A stretch of DNA of 64,000 bases from Cudoniella acicularis (lineage: Eukaryota; Ascomycota; Leotiomycetes; Helotiales; Helotiaceae). The notes beneath the pieces are model-generated. The model did not search any database. It was not told the DNA's origin and worked only from the letters and a program-made list of their open reading frames with translations. The stretch is from positions 1 to 64,000 of the forward strand of contig JAAMPI010000104.1 of assembly GCA_013054445.1 (NCBI GenBank). The letters are read 5' to 3'. Below are positions 11,570 through 22,610 of the stretch, in pieces. The translations under genes were made by a program, and so were the position numbers. Numbering within the stretch: the first letter of the stretch is position 1; each line of letters opens with the position of its first letter.

Positions 11570-12151
11570 CGATAAGTTGGAAATGGTTCCGCATCTCAAT
11601 CCTCACTCGTTGGCGTTGGCCGGGATAGCAATTTCGCAGAGTGTTGTGAAGCTCAACAACAATTTCCATAATCAGAGGAGCCTTGAAGTCTTGAGAGCGT
11701 CTGTGAAATGTTTCAAGAGCAAACATAGAAATCCAGAGACCTACGAGGATAATGTCACTGTGACACTTACAATAAACTCGAGGTGTGGATGCTGGTTCCC
11801 GGAACTACAGCGGTGGATCTGCAGCAATACCTTTCAGCCTCCGACCCCGCCGAGATAGGATTTTCTAGGACAATCAAGTGGTTCGCAATGCTTTGCCTGA
11901 CGGAAAGTGGATACCTGGCACTTGCGAGCGAAGAGATGCAGCCAGGTGATATCATTGCTGTGCTCTTTGGGGTGTAGTTTCCGGTTGTCCTAAGGCCTGT
12001 TCCTATTCCTGGTTCGGGAGATGTTGAAGTGGGCTATAAGTTTATAGAACTTTGTTACATGTATGGAATTATGTTCGGGGAGGCGGTGGAAGAGATGGAG
12101 AAGGGGAAGGAAAACGGTGGTTTGGAGAAGCGGGAGTTTGCTTTGAAGTGA
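11570..12151 (+). pseudogene. decayed C-terminal fragment of a second HET protein
   Basis: Directly downstream of the HET gene, two frames carry pieces of a HET C-terminal region. One covers 11577 to about 11780 (LEVLRASVKCFKS). The other runs from about 11783 to 12151, with LTESGYLALASEEMQPGD, AVLFG, then a TAG at 11975, FPVVLRPV, and a YKFIELCYMYGIMFGE block before TGA at 12149. The last blocks match the final part of HET proteins (GD-x-V-x-x-LFG; Y-x-L-x-G-E-x-Y-x-x-G-x-M-x-G-E). The N-terminal HET domain is missing. It is probably the tail of a tandem duplicate, broken by a frameshift near 11780 and a nonsense codon. Confidence 0.7.
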
Positions 12152-12669
12152 TGAAATATAATATGAATGTTGCCTATTGGGTGTTGGGTGATTTGGCATA
12201 TCGTGCGGCATATTGAGCAAGAAATTAGGAGTTTTGAATATCATAATTGGGTTTCAATTCTGGACAATATATTACTCCAGACAATTTATACGGTTGAACC
12301 TGTCAGATAGCCCAAATTGTTCAAGTGTTTGAAATATTCTCGTTGCTCGATCCACAAGACCATAACATGAATTGAAATGCAAATGAGAAGGTATTTAAAA
12401 CGCGGAATTCCATTGCTAATGATATGTGAAGAGTTTATATTGATATAATCCGTTACTAAGATCTTGTCTTCAAAGAGTTCCTTGCCCAGGGTATACCATT
12501 AAAAGTTGTGCGCCTTCTACGCCTTTTTTTTTTCCATAACTCCTTTTAAACCATTCTATCGCAATCTTAATCGCAATCTTAGATCCAAAAAGAAAAGAAA
12601 TTCATCCTCGAAGTCAAGGCGGAGGTGTTCGGAAGAGGAGAGATCGTCGTCGAACGTTAGAAAGGTGCT
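12152..12669. other. intergenic region
   Basis: AT-rich, with a poly-T tract near 12523. No gene is seen. Confidence 0.3.
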
Positions 12670-13729
12670 CTAAACCAAGTTGTCGACTCGTCCTGCCCCC
12701 AAGAAAAGCAACTGCATCTCCAAAATAAAAAAATAAAAAATAAAAATAAGTCTAGAATATCTATCCTCTCGTAAAAGATGAAGCGCCACCGACCACCAGT
12801 CACAGAAAAACTTCAAAGTTCCTCTGCCAAAGTCTCCATGATCTCCTTTCCACAAGCCTATTTTCAGAACAGCATCATCAATATCAAAATATTTTCCTTT
12901 GCCGTAGATATTCTTCGACTCGTCGACCTTCACTAATGCTGTATCGCCTCGCACAGCTCGCTTTCCATTTCCGGGAAAAAAATTTGTTCTCGGGTAAGCT
13001 AGACTCGTCTCTAGAATTGGAGTACAGAACAAAATATTTGCCGTTCATATTCGATTCACGCATTTCCGGGTTGTCGTAGGCGGTGAGAGCGCCACGGCGG
13101 TAGGAAGGCCAACTCGTGTTTCCCCAGAAGGAGCGCGTGTCAGGGACGGAGTCCAAGTTGATGGGTGCTAGCTTGCGAATCCGATGAGCATTGCTGGCGT
13201 CGGGTGAGAGGCGGGTGGGTGTGCCGATCATTTGGAGACGAACTAGGGATGGAAATTCTCCTGTTGAAGGAAGGAGACGCACTTTAATTGGGGGCGAGAA
13301 TGTGAGTTCCTGACTAATATCGAGTGCAGTGTTGAGTCGAGAGATGAGATTTTTGACGATGGGGAGTTTGGTGAGCATGTCCGAAATTGGGAGGTCGATT
13401 AAACTGTCGCTGCCATTTATTGTGTTGGGATTTAGCAATCCTGGCGACCAACGGAGAATGCAGTCCAGTAAGACAAGGAGCCATTGGACATTTTCGAATA
13501 CTTGACGGAAGATACAGAAAGCGCGGGAAAAGATGAGATAGATGGATTCTAAGAAGGGAATGGAATAAAAAGTAGATTCAGAACTCGTTCCATTCGTTTG
13601 AGGAAAGCTTCTACTGAGTACGAAAACAAGACTAGCTTGCAGATCTGAAGTGAGGTTCGGAAAAGAAAGAGCGATCTCCTCTGAGGCCTGGAATGTGGCG
13701 GCGGCTGTTTCTCGCGCGTGGCTCACCAT
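12670..13729 (-). CDS. hypothetical protein with a frame break at a homopolymer
   Basis: It starts at the ATG at 13729 (MVSHARETAAATF). The first frame stays open to 12884, but its composition deteriorates after ENKFF. From about 12980 the sensible continuation is in the next frame (PGNGKRAVRGDTALVKVDE... to the stop at 12670), which otherwise has no start. The switch falls on the A/T homopolymer at about 12975-12985, so a one-base assembly error, or a true recent frameshift, is likely. The joined product would be about 350 residues, with hydrophobic stretches (SIYLIFSRAFCIF, WLLVLLDCIL) but no family I recognise. The last ~30 codons, after WWSVALHLLRED, may be read past the true end. No intron is obvious. 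Existence of the gene is moderately supported; its function is unknown. Confidence 0.5.
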
Positions 13730-14841
13730 GGTGGGCAGAAAGTTGAGTTTTTATTTTCGTGGTAACGAGTTGCCATTATCTCGAGGTACGAGCATGGTGT
13801 TTGTGAGGATAACCCAGAAGAATTGAGTTCGCGTGATAGGTAGATAGGTCTGGGTGACTTTAGAAACTTGCGAGTATTTGGTTGATGTCCATGGCACTAA
13901 TTGAGCTCGAGGCAAATTTGAGGCGGGCGCACTTCAAATTCATTTCTCGCCGCTTTCAATGTTCAGGATTCACTATTTTGAAGCCCGAACATCGCCCTCT
14001 AGCATAGCATCGATTTAACGCGAGAGGCTCTTTGGTCGATAAGGTTTTCCGATCCAATCCAAGTACATAGCTGTTTTCAGTGTGGCAAGGCTGACTCTTC
14101 GTCAATCTGATAGGTTCATTATCCCAAAAACTCATTTCGTAAATTTTGGCGTCAGCATGACTTGCATACATGAGTGATGGGCGGCAGTTGACCAAGGAGC
14201 CCCCACATATCCCAATTCATGTATGGCGTGAGGAATTTGCTCCGAGATGCAAAGTGGACTTTTCTCCGGAGAAAGATAGACATCTCAGGCCTTCAATTCG
14301 AAAAGTATCGGATTCCGTAGTTGGAGCACTCGACTTTGATATCCCCAGTCAGCTGAAACTTGAAAGACAAAAGTGAATCGGACCAATCACCGGTCCGTTG
14401 GCTCGGCCCGTGGCGTCTACCCGGAAGCAAGCTGCATAATCGGGAATGCGGGAAGCCCCACGCATCTCCATTCTAGGAAATGAACGGCTGTTGACCAATC
14501 GTTAAGGCGATTGCGGCCAAACTATCAGCTGTGTGAGTTTCTCGGCTGAAATTCTTCACACTGGAATGGCCGGTTGGAAAACCGCCTCCATTTCGAGGCT
14601 TTCAAAGAAGATCAAATAAAAAACCCTACTTCTCAGTCGTGACGAGCTTGCCAGAGTTCAGGGCGGGCCTTTAGAGCAAGAAGGATGTTGTTCCGATGTC
14701 GTTCGAAGCTTGACTACTCGGTCAAGGGTGGACATGGGGAGAAGAGTTGCAGTGAGCGGGATGCAGGCCGAACGTGCATACGCCTTTTTGCTTCCCCTCT
14801 CTTCATACGTAGACAGAATTGATTCCTTCATCGTATTTCTC
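13730..14841. other. intergenic region
   Basis: Short frames only, with nothing recognisable on either strand. Confidence 0.3.
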
Positions 14842-15903
14842 CTAATCCGCTGCGTCTTGCACGCCATCACATGGCTCATCGGTGATTCCAGCGCATAACA
14901 GCCGCCTAGATTCGATTTTAGCGTCCCTGGGCCGTCTTCCACATTCCGCTATCTCTAATCCAGTAGGCAGAGAGCAGCCCATGACCATAACGTACGGTGC
15001 CACGTAGGGCTTGAAGATCTTCTCTTCCATCTTGAAGCGATGTCGCAGCAGTCTCTCAACATACTGTTGATATCCGTGATTACAAGAAATGGAGGTGAAA
15101 GGGCCCGTGCTAGCTGATGTAAATGCCCAACGAAGAACGATTGGGTCCATATCATTGCTCTCGTAGGTGGAGAAGTCTTGCCTGCGGATTTTCCACAGCT
15201 TTTGAATATCGGTGTCGTCGTCAATCAAAACAATGAGGAGTTTTAGATTGGGGAAAACCCTCCGCAAAACGCTTTCCTCGCGGTCAGTTGTTGCAAAAAA
15301 GAGCTCCCGATTGATTGCCAATGCTTGGATGTTTTGGAAGCATTCGCGCTTTTTGCTATATCGGCCACCACTAACATTTTCCTCGGGTAAGCTCCAGCCC
15401 CGCACATCGAACTCTGACCACTCATGGTCGACATTTTTCCCATCTCCGGTCCATCGCCGCGTCTTCAAATGAAGAATATCGTAGTCAAAGCGGATCCACG
15501 GAGGATTCTCCGATGGTGACGTCGTCTTGTCAGGAACTGAACGATGATAGGCTTTCAAAGCTTCCTTACGGGACTCGGAGCATGTCGATAGAAGTGTGGG
15601 AGGATTGCGAATCTTATAATGCCATCGATCCGGGAAGTAGCTGATTTCGTTCCTTGACTCGTGTTGCCAACATGGGATTTTTTCCATTTCTACAATATGC
15701 GGAATTGATATTGCGTGATGCCAGATCTTCAGCCTAATCTCAATTGGAAGCCTCGGAAAGAATCGAAAGCAGCCAACACCAGGAGACTCTGACCGATAGG
15801 AGGCAATTGAGGCATTGCGAAGGAGACTCGTAGGGATTGGATGAGGCGGGAACGGAACCCTAAATTGGTCTTGGTCCCGACTGAGTAACGCTGAGATCTC
15901 CAT
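14842..15903 (-). CDS. 2EXR-domain protein
   Basis: A 353-residue single-exon protein starting MEISALLSRDQ. Residues 46-60 contain FRFFPRLPIEIRLKIW, the defining start of the 2EXR domain, a fungal family expanded in leotiomycetes and other Pezizomycotina. Further hallmarks follow: PPTLLSTCSESRKEALKAY and WIRFDYDILHL. The molecular function of 2EXR proteins is not established. No signal peptide is seen. A broken relative in the same orientation lies about 1 kb away at 16831-17701, so this is the surviving member of a tandem pair. The upstream part (VPFPPHPIPTSLL) is low-similarity leader. Confidence 0.8.
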   Translation of the reverse strand: MEISALLSRDQDQFRVPFPPHPIPTSLLRNASIASYRSESPGVGCFRFFPRLPIEIRLKIWHHAISIPHIVEMEKIPCWQHESRNEISYFPDRWHYKIRNPPTLLSTCSESRKEALKAYHRSVPDKTTSPSENPPWIRFDYDILHLKTRRWTGDGKNVDHEWSEFDVRGWSLPEENVSGGRYSKKRECFQNIQALAINRELFFATTDREESVLRRVFPNLKLLIVLIDDDTDIQKLWKIRRQDFSTYESNDMDPIVLRWAFTSASTGPFTSISCNHGYQQYVERLLRHRFKMEEKIFKPYVAPYVMVMGCSLPTGLEIAECGRRPRDAKIESRRLLCAGITDEPCDGVQDAAD

Positions 15904-16830
15904 GATGAATTATCGAAATATTCGTCTCCTTTTTGTGTTGGTTGGGAAGAAACTCACAGCAAGCGCCAGGAATAAGTACTTTAAATCACGTGGCTCTGCT
16001 ATTTTCGGAAGGAATGGATGTCAAGCTGACACGTATAGATTCGAGATATGTACTCCAGCGGCGTGAGAGACAGGATTGGGAGGAATATAATGAGAAACCA
16101 TGCAATCTATGCCATAAAAAGATGACGGCATCTCCAAGACAAGGCGCTCGGGCATCAACACCGAGCGGCCACTTGTTGTGGACACCCGATCAATTCAACA
16201 AATTTAACATTCAAACAACGATTTTAAATGAGTGCTGGGACAAGAATAGAAGATTTCAAAACGACCTGAAACGCGAAGGAAAATTAAAAAAAGACCAGAT
16301 AGTGTCGCAAACAGCGACAATAAACCAAAACCTCGCTGAGTCTGCTTGAAAACTCAACATAAACATTTGGTTGACCGAGAACGAAAATATACGATATTTT
16401 TGTCGTGCTATCCAATACCTTGTCTAGGTTTCGTGTCTAGTTCTCTTTGCTTTTGTTTAGTCCTGTTGCATATTCTTCGTTCCCTTGTTGGTGCGATTGT
16501 TTTCTTCGGCTTTTGGATAGGTTGTTGCTAGTGAACCTGAATGCCAGGTATTTGTTCTCCGTTATGTTGGATGCCGGTGGACATTTTGGGAGGTTGGTAA
16601 TTTAGATGCGTTTGCAACTGCTGGTTCCCAAATGGAAACCTCTTCTTGTTTGTGGCTTGAGCCTCGAAGGTTGAAAACTTCGGTTTCTTCACTCTTCCCT
16701 TTCCGGATTGCTATTGTTCTCTTTGCTCGGCTCTACCTCTTCCTCGTTGAGAATATGGACAGTCCAGCTCGGATTGTTCCTTGTCAGACTGCTCCTCCGA
16801 GCGATCGTCAGAATTGTAGGGGGATCTCCC
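15904..16830. other. intergenic region
   Basis: A plus-strand frame at 15933-16349 is Lys/Asn/Gln-rich and matches nothing I know. No gene is supported. Confidence 0.3.
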
Positions 16831-17701
16831 CTAATCCCGTTGATCATACCCAGGTCTGTTCGGTAGAGTACAGCCTCTGACATGTATAGAAGGCCTGGCA
16901 TACTCATTATCAGCGGACTCTCCACTATCGAATAGTGGTTCTATTTCATACGAAATGTATTCCATGTATCCTTTGTTTTCGGAGGAAACCTCATGAAATG
17001 GCCCAACACATAGTTTGGCAAAACCAGGCCTTCTTTCAGCATATCGTGAGTGCCCCTCGTAACATTAATATTTTGACTCAAGGCTAAAGTTTCAACGAAC
17101 GGGAATATCTTTGGTCTGCCAATCCAGTGAGAGTTCTATCTCTAAACAGGATCCGGAGGATTATGCGGTAGATGAATTCTACTAGATTTAGAATACACGT
17201 AGCCGGCAGGTTCCGCGCAGAACCCCAAATTTCGAAGGTGAAGGATGTCGTAATTAAAACGAATCCAGTTGCGCGGAGCAGCCCCTGATGTATCGCCTGC
17301 GGGGTAATAGTCGCGGTAGGCTCGACGTGCTACCTGTCGAGATTCGAAGCATATGAGGGAAAGTGGAGGAGGATTTATGTTCGTCTATTGAAAGGGTTGG
17401 GCCTATTGCCGTCCGCCCTGCTGGATCGGCTCGAGTTCGATGATTCTAGGAGCCAGAATTGCGTATTCCAGATTCGAAGTCAGATCTCTGCAGGTAATTC
17501 TGAAAAGGACAGGAAGCCTCTATCGGACGATTGCATCGACTCATTCCACGCTTTTGAAACATTGAACAGGAAAGCTCTTGTGAGGTTGGTCGTTATTTTT
17601 GTGAAAATACGCTGTTCGACACCGCGGGCTCCCAGCATGATGGCCTTTTCCACCTCAGCAATCGTTTCAGGGAGGGAATCATAATCCATTGGAGTCTGCA
17701 T
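16831..17701 (-). pseudogene. degenerate 2EXR gene
   Basis: The reverse strand carries, in order, an N-terminal piece ending FLSFSELPAEI, then TGA (17480-17482), then LRIWNTQFW. This is the 2EXR start motif (F-x-x-LP-x-EIRLKIW) with its Arg codon changed, most simply CGA to TGA. About 40 codons later a TAA and a frame change intervene. Then PPLSLICFESRQVARRAYR and RNWIRFNYDILHLRN appear in another frame, closely matching the intact gene at 14842-15903 (ESRKEALKAY, WIRFDYDILHL). A final open piece, rich in acidic residues, ends at TAG near 16831. At least two stops and one frameshift make it non-functional. Confidence 0.75.
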
Positions 17702-18068
17702 CGGGGCCGGTGTTCGCCTTGGTGGGTTGTCGAAAATTATCGTGTTGGAGTGTTGAAGAGAAGCCTGGAAAATCGCGTCGCGTCGCAGCGCTGACCGCGG
17801 TAGAATTCATAGGCTGCACGTGACAATGTCCTAAACACCTCTTAAACCTCTCTGCCTTTTCTCCAACTTTCAAACTTTATAGATTCTTATTAGAAGCCAA
17901 CATCATAGCACTGACCACTTAGCGTCTTTAATTGTTTTCCGCCTTTGAGTGTGACACACAGCTCTAGAACCAGTGAACCACATAGAGCGAAGTTGCTTCG
18001 GGGTAGAGAGGGGCGTTTCTTAGATTAACTGCCCTTCTATCAATATAAACAGCTATCTCTGGCATCCC
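17702..18068. other. intergenic region
   Basis: No gene seen. Confidence 0.3.
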
Positions 18069-19865
18069 TCAATATAGGAACCTGATAATTAGTTTTCGCA
18101 CAGGCCCACCGCTTTTGAGAAATCCTTGGAGAACTCCAAGACTCCTACAGTTTGATCCCTCTGCCATTATATCCGCCGAACCAGAAAATGCCACTGCCGG
18201 GAGACAAATCCCGGGGCGCCGAACGGCCAATAACACCTCTAAGAGGCTGCTCAAGGTGAAATATCCAAGTTGCAAGAGCATGATAGACATTTCAATTGCC
18301 TCAAGGGACTTCGCAGTATGGAGTGCGATGGACTTTTGCAGGACACGCGTCTGGCGGAGGGACGATGGAGGCGTGCATTTTGATTGGGTTTCTACTGAGC
18401 TGTAAAGGAGACGAGAATGAGGGCGATTAATGAGATGTTTCTCGCTGCGAAATAGTAAGTTCATTGATCTACAATCATAGGCAGGTGAGGAACGGTCATA
18501 AGCCGGCTGTTATTTAAACATGGTACCAAAAGGAGTGAGAACTAACCAATTTACAACTACGTGAGCTAAAAACATACTTTCATCGATTTTTTGATCCTTT
18601 GAGACCATCTCCTGCTTACATTTTGGCAAGTACAAAGACCAATTGACGAGTTTCGCATCAGCAAACTTAATAGAGCTATTCCCTGGGTCCAGTTGATCAA
18701 GTTTTAGTTCAAGCTTTTTGCTAGTAATGCGAACAGCATCTATGAGGTATGTAAAGGATGAAAAAGCGATTCCGTCCTCAGCGAACTCTCTATTGTCGTA
18801 GTCGCCCAACGTCCGCGGCTCAGGAATATTCTGTAACTATTTTTAGTCTTTCTCTTTTCACATAATTCGGAAATAATCGTCTTATTCCACTCTCATATTC
18901 TATGTCTTCGCAAGGAAGTCTCATATCCATGGAAACGAATTGGAGCCTATGGCTGGAATAGTGGCTGATTGCTGCAAAAAGAGCATCGACCCCATAAAGT
19001 GTCCACCACGTTCGGCGCCAGCTTTCTGTAAGGATCACATCACATTCTCCATGCATCCATGCAAATTCTTCAAATTGCATGTTGAGTGAAAGAGCAATAT
19101 CAATGGCTTTATCCAGGTACTGCTCTGTGGTTTTGTATTCGTCGGAACAGTGTAATGCCAATGAAAATAGGAGGAGAGCCTGTACGAAAAACACAGTTGG
19201 TGGAATATGTGCTAAGTTGAGCTTTTCTTGCGCTAATGTTCGAAATAGGTCCGCAGTTAGAGCTGCGGTATAAATGGCACCGATGTACTCGAGAACTGGA
19301 AGAAGATAATCTAAGGACAAAGGATCTGAAGCCAGTCGAGCCTGGAGATGCCTAGGCGGCAGAACGATAGGATGTGCATTGTGAAAGAACTTGAAGTAGC
19401 CGTTAAGCAGATTTTCTGTTGTAGCTTGCATTACTGTCATCAAACAAGTCACAATTTCTGCACTGTTGTCTTTCGGAAGGCGTAAATTACTGTATGTGCT
19501 GTCCGAGATAGTTGAAGTTTGTTCTGGCGATGTTGAAATAGGAGTCCTGAGAGCTAACTGCGAGGTGGTTGCTTTGTCCGGAGCTTTTGCTGATGGAGTA
19601 CGGCCCGATCCCCCCTCCTCGATTTCATATAAACACAAGTATTTTCCTCGATCTGACACCGGTTACATGTTGGCTCAACAGCATCACATTTAGTGTGGCG
19701 GTTCCGGCAAGGTATGCAAGCTCTAGAGGCTCGCATTCGTGTCCTCCGAATTCTTGCCACATCTGCCCTCAAGTCCGACTCAGTCATGTAGCCGTCCAGG
19801 ACATTTGTGGGGAGGCTCGGGTCTAGCCAGAAAGACGGGTTCAGAAACATCTCAGGAGTATTCAT
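18069..19865 (-). CDS. Zn2Cys6 fungal-specific transcription factor (exon joins unclear)
   Basis: It starts at the ATG at 19865 (MNTPEMFLNPSFW). At residues 49-76 lies a perfect binuclear zinc cluster, CIPCRNRHTKCDAVEPTC then NRCQIEENTC (C-x2-C-x6-C-x6-C-x2-C-x6-C), followed by a basic SRRG. The middle homology region follows at 18820-19620 (HPIVLPPRHLQARLASDPLSLDYLLP; ESWRRTWWTLYGVDAL; MRLPCED), then PRTLGDYDNREFAEDGI (around 18800) and a C-terminal part with NRPHSRLLYSS and HTAKSLEA (18069-18440). The frame changes just after the zinc cluster at a G6 run (fwd C6 near 19610), fixed by one extra base. Another change near 18840 needs a very short or non-canonical intron, and a third intron lies near 18440-18540. 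It may be damaged or contain assembly indels. No neighbouring metabolic cluster hints at its targets. Confidence 0.6.
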
Positions 19866-21098
19866 TGCAGAAACAGCGCTGCCATTTATTTCCGACGCCG
19901 GGTATCAAGAGGATATCGCGGGTCAAAGAACACTATGAGAAACAATACGTGTCTTGCCGGTTGGTGATGTGTGTAACATTGAGGTGTGCCGTGAAATAGT
20001 GCTGAAATGTAGTGTAATTTTCAAAAATGAGTGTTGATAAATCACCAAGTATTTGCTTGTCTTGACTCTTTTGTCAGAGTTTCACTCTTCTACTTTTGGT
20101 AGCGACAGCCTGGAGGCTCTATGATGAGATCACACCCCAGTCTTGGCCAGTAACCCCAATAGCCTATTGAATGCCGCTGCCGTTGCAGCCGTTCCATCCG
20201 GGTACCGAACCAGCTGTATAATTGAGCATCTCCGGACAGTCAGTCACCCTTCAACGTTGAAATAATGCCAGCGGGTGTTTACACGTGCCGTAAGAAATAA
20301 GAAGCCGCCTCCTGCGAATACTAGACGGAGCCTAGTCATAGTCTCAAGACCTCTCACCGTGTAAGTACCCTATTTTCAGGCTCTTCTGTGAAAGTCTTTC
20401 CAAAAATCATCATAGGTATATATCAGCGGAAGTGCCTCTCCTTTTGTGAGCGCCTCACATCGGAGTTACATACCCTCGCAGATATCCCGATGTAGTTATC
20501 GAACCTGGTTGTCCAGAAACAGCAACGATTTCGTGAGGAATACTAAGGTCGCTTGGCTTTAGACCGGCTCCTTTTGAAGGCCGAAGCTCGAGGCATCACT
20601 TCTCATCGAGATATTTCTATTTTCGTATCTTCGCCAGCATCCGTCTGTGTCTGAGCTGAGAGCACCGAGGAAACCTGTGCCGCAAAATTGGCAGGAGACA
20701 TTCACCGCTTAAGGAAGTGCGATTTGAGTGTTCTACGACCTTCATGTGAACATAATTGTGTACTGACGTCGTGTCAAGAAACCCCAATGCATGAAAAGCA
20801 AGGCTGAGAAAAAGGGCGAAAATCAACAGAAAACATTAATGTTTTGCTTCTTTGGGGAGCATAAGACGAGCACTGGAAAATCCCATGGTTGCCTCCATAT
20901 ACAGGTAAGTCAACAAGCCCTCCACTAATGATTTGTTAGATGTTATGTTCACCTCACACTGGGTGGAGTCCTAGTGAGGCCTTCGAGATATCCATTAGTT
21001 GTGAAAGGGATTATTCAATATCAAGACGCCATTTCTTGGGAAATGAAGGGGGTATCTTCAACGCCATTATCGCCTGTAAACGCCTAGGTTTCTGCCAT
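19866..21098. other. intergenic region
   Basis: 1.2 kb without a supported gene. Frames are short and unlike proteins. Confidence 0.35.
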
Positions 21099-22407
21099 TC
21101 ATATCGCTTTCTCATTTGCTTTTGCAAGTCTTTCTCTTCTTTCTTTCCATTCCCGCCGGAGCTCGAACCCCACCTCAACGGCGATCAATATGATGATGAT
21201 CCATTCGAGATGAATACTGTGCTTCTCACTCATCGTTTGTCGAAGGATGCTAGCAATTTCTTGGGCATAATCCATTTTCTCGTTTAGTGTTTTAATCCGC
21301 ACCCCAACATCGAGAGCTTTACCCACTTGGTCATAGTAACCTTCCAAGCCCAATTCGTGCCTGCTATCCCAAAAGAGATCTGGCAGGGAGTCGGTAAGCT
21401 CTGAGTAGTGGTTTAGTTGTGCCCTCAATTCCAGCAGCTCGCCTGTCTTCTGCAGCATAAAAGACCGACTGAATGGAAGCCTGGAGCCTCGAGATAGGAG
21501 GGGTGGAATAGTTCTCGTGGACTCAAAGTATTTCCCAAGCATTGTCTCCAGAACTGCAAGTTTCGTTGATCGCGCAAGGCCAGAGGAAAATGCAATTTTG
21601 GCAAAGGTTGTATCAACCCTGTAAATGCGATTAGTCAATGATAGAGTGATTGAATTTGAGGAGGGTGTACTCTGACTGTCCATCTGTGCGAGAGTCCATC
21701 TTAGTGCCTAGAGTGATAACATCCCCTTTTATATTGCTGTTTTCTCGCTTTTCATCCACTGCATACTCTAGGTTTTCCATTTCCATCTGATCCATATGAG
21801 GGTTGACAGCAGCTGGTAACAGCGTCTTCGTTGCTAAATCCGAGACTACGTCCTCTGGCAGAGACCAAGCAACTAGAGATCCGGAAGGAAAGACAAATAT
21901 ATCTCCATTATTGACCCCTCTCGTGTGAATGACTTGATCTGAATCAAAGCCCGTACCATCCGGGTCAATTGGAAAACCGTGAGATCGTAGAATCCGAATT
22001 ACTTCCTCCATATCAAATTGATCTGCCACCGATATCGCTGTGACTTGGTTGCTACTCTCAGCATCGCGGATAGCATCTTTTTGCCGCAAGGTGTTCTCCC
22101 TTGACCTCTGCGCCTCGACAGCGACCCTCCTCAGAGAGGTTTTCCCTGCTGGTGACCGTTTAGGCTTTCTTGTCTGCGGCGCAAGCGTTTCTTTTACGGA
22201 GTCTAGTTTGGGAGAAGACGTGTCTTGTTGAAGGGTTGCGTTGGACGAAAAGAAGGTCCGTTTTCGTGGGGCCTGACGCACAGTCGAGGCATGGAGGTGG
22301 CGAAACGCGCGCGGCCCAAAACTTCCATCATTGAGTAGTCGGTGAACTGCTGGAGACGGCAATTGCCGTGCGAAGCTGTTCATCATGCAAGTAGGCCTTT
22401 TATACAT
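21099..22407 (-). CDS. RMND1/RMD1-type DUF155 mitochondrial inner-membrane protein
   Basis: Two exons, 22407-21671 and 21618-21099, with a 52-nt intron (GTAC...TGACTAAT...TTTACAG), giving 418 residues. The open frame extends to 22476 but the first ATG is at 22407. The N-terminus is Arg/Ser-rich without acidic residues (FARQLPSP, RAFRHLHAST), fitting a mitochondrial presequence. The DUF155 domain begins near residue 165 (GDIFVFPSGSLVAWSLPED) and continues across the intron with FAKIAFSSGLARSTKLAVLE, LPFSRSFMLQKTGELLELRAQ and PDLFWD. A C-terminal hydrophobic helix (WIIIILIAVEVGF) lies at about 385-402 and is followed by a basic tail. Relatives include yeast Rmd1 and human RMND1; human RMND1 supports mitochondrial translation. 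A housekeeping gene with an intact, confident model. It is divergent from VPS41, with about 200 bp between ATGs. Confidence 0.88.
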
Positions 22408-22610
22408 AGATATTGGCGGTTGACGAGCATTAGCTGTGGAATAAAAAGTTCCATTGCCTGAGATCAAAAGTCTCACATCCGGAGAAATTGTCGGGTGTCG
22501 GACGCGACTTTTGGACCTCGCTAATTTCTGGGGTCAAGCTTGCAGCCTGACGTCGTTCTTAGAGCTCTCCCTGTCAACACCACCGGATGTGATCGGGAGA
22601 GCATGTCGAT

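Noticed and set aside
21099..21287. Plus-strand frame overlapping the DUF155 gene
   Set aside because: Antisense shadow of a confidently identified gene.
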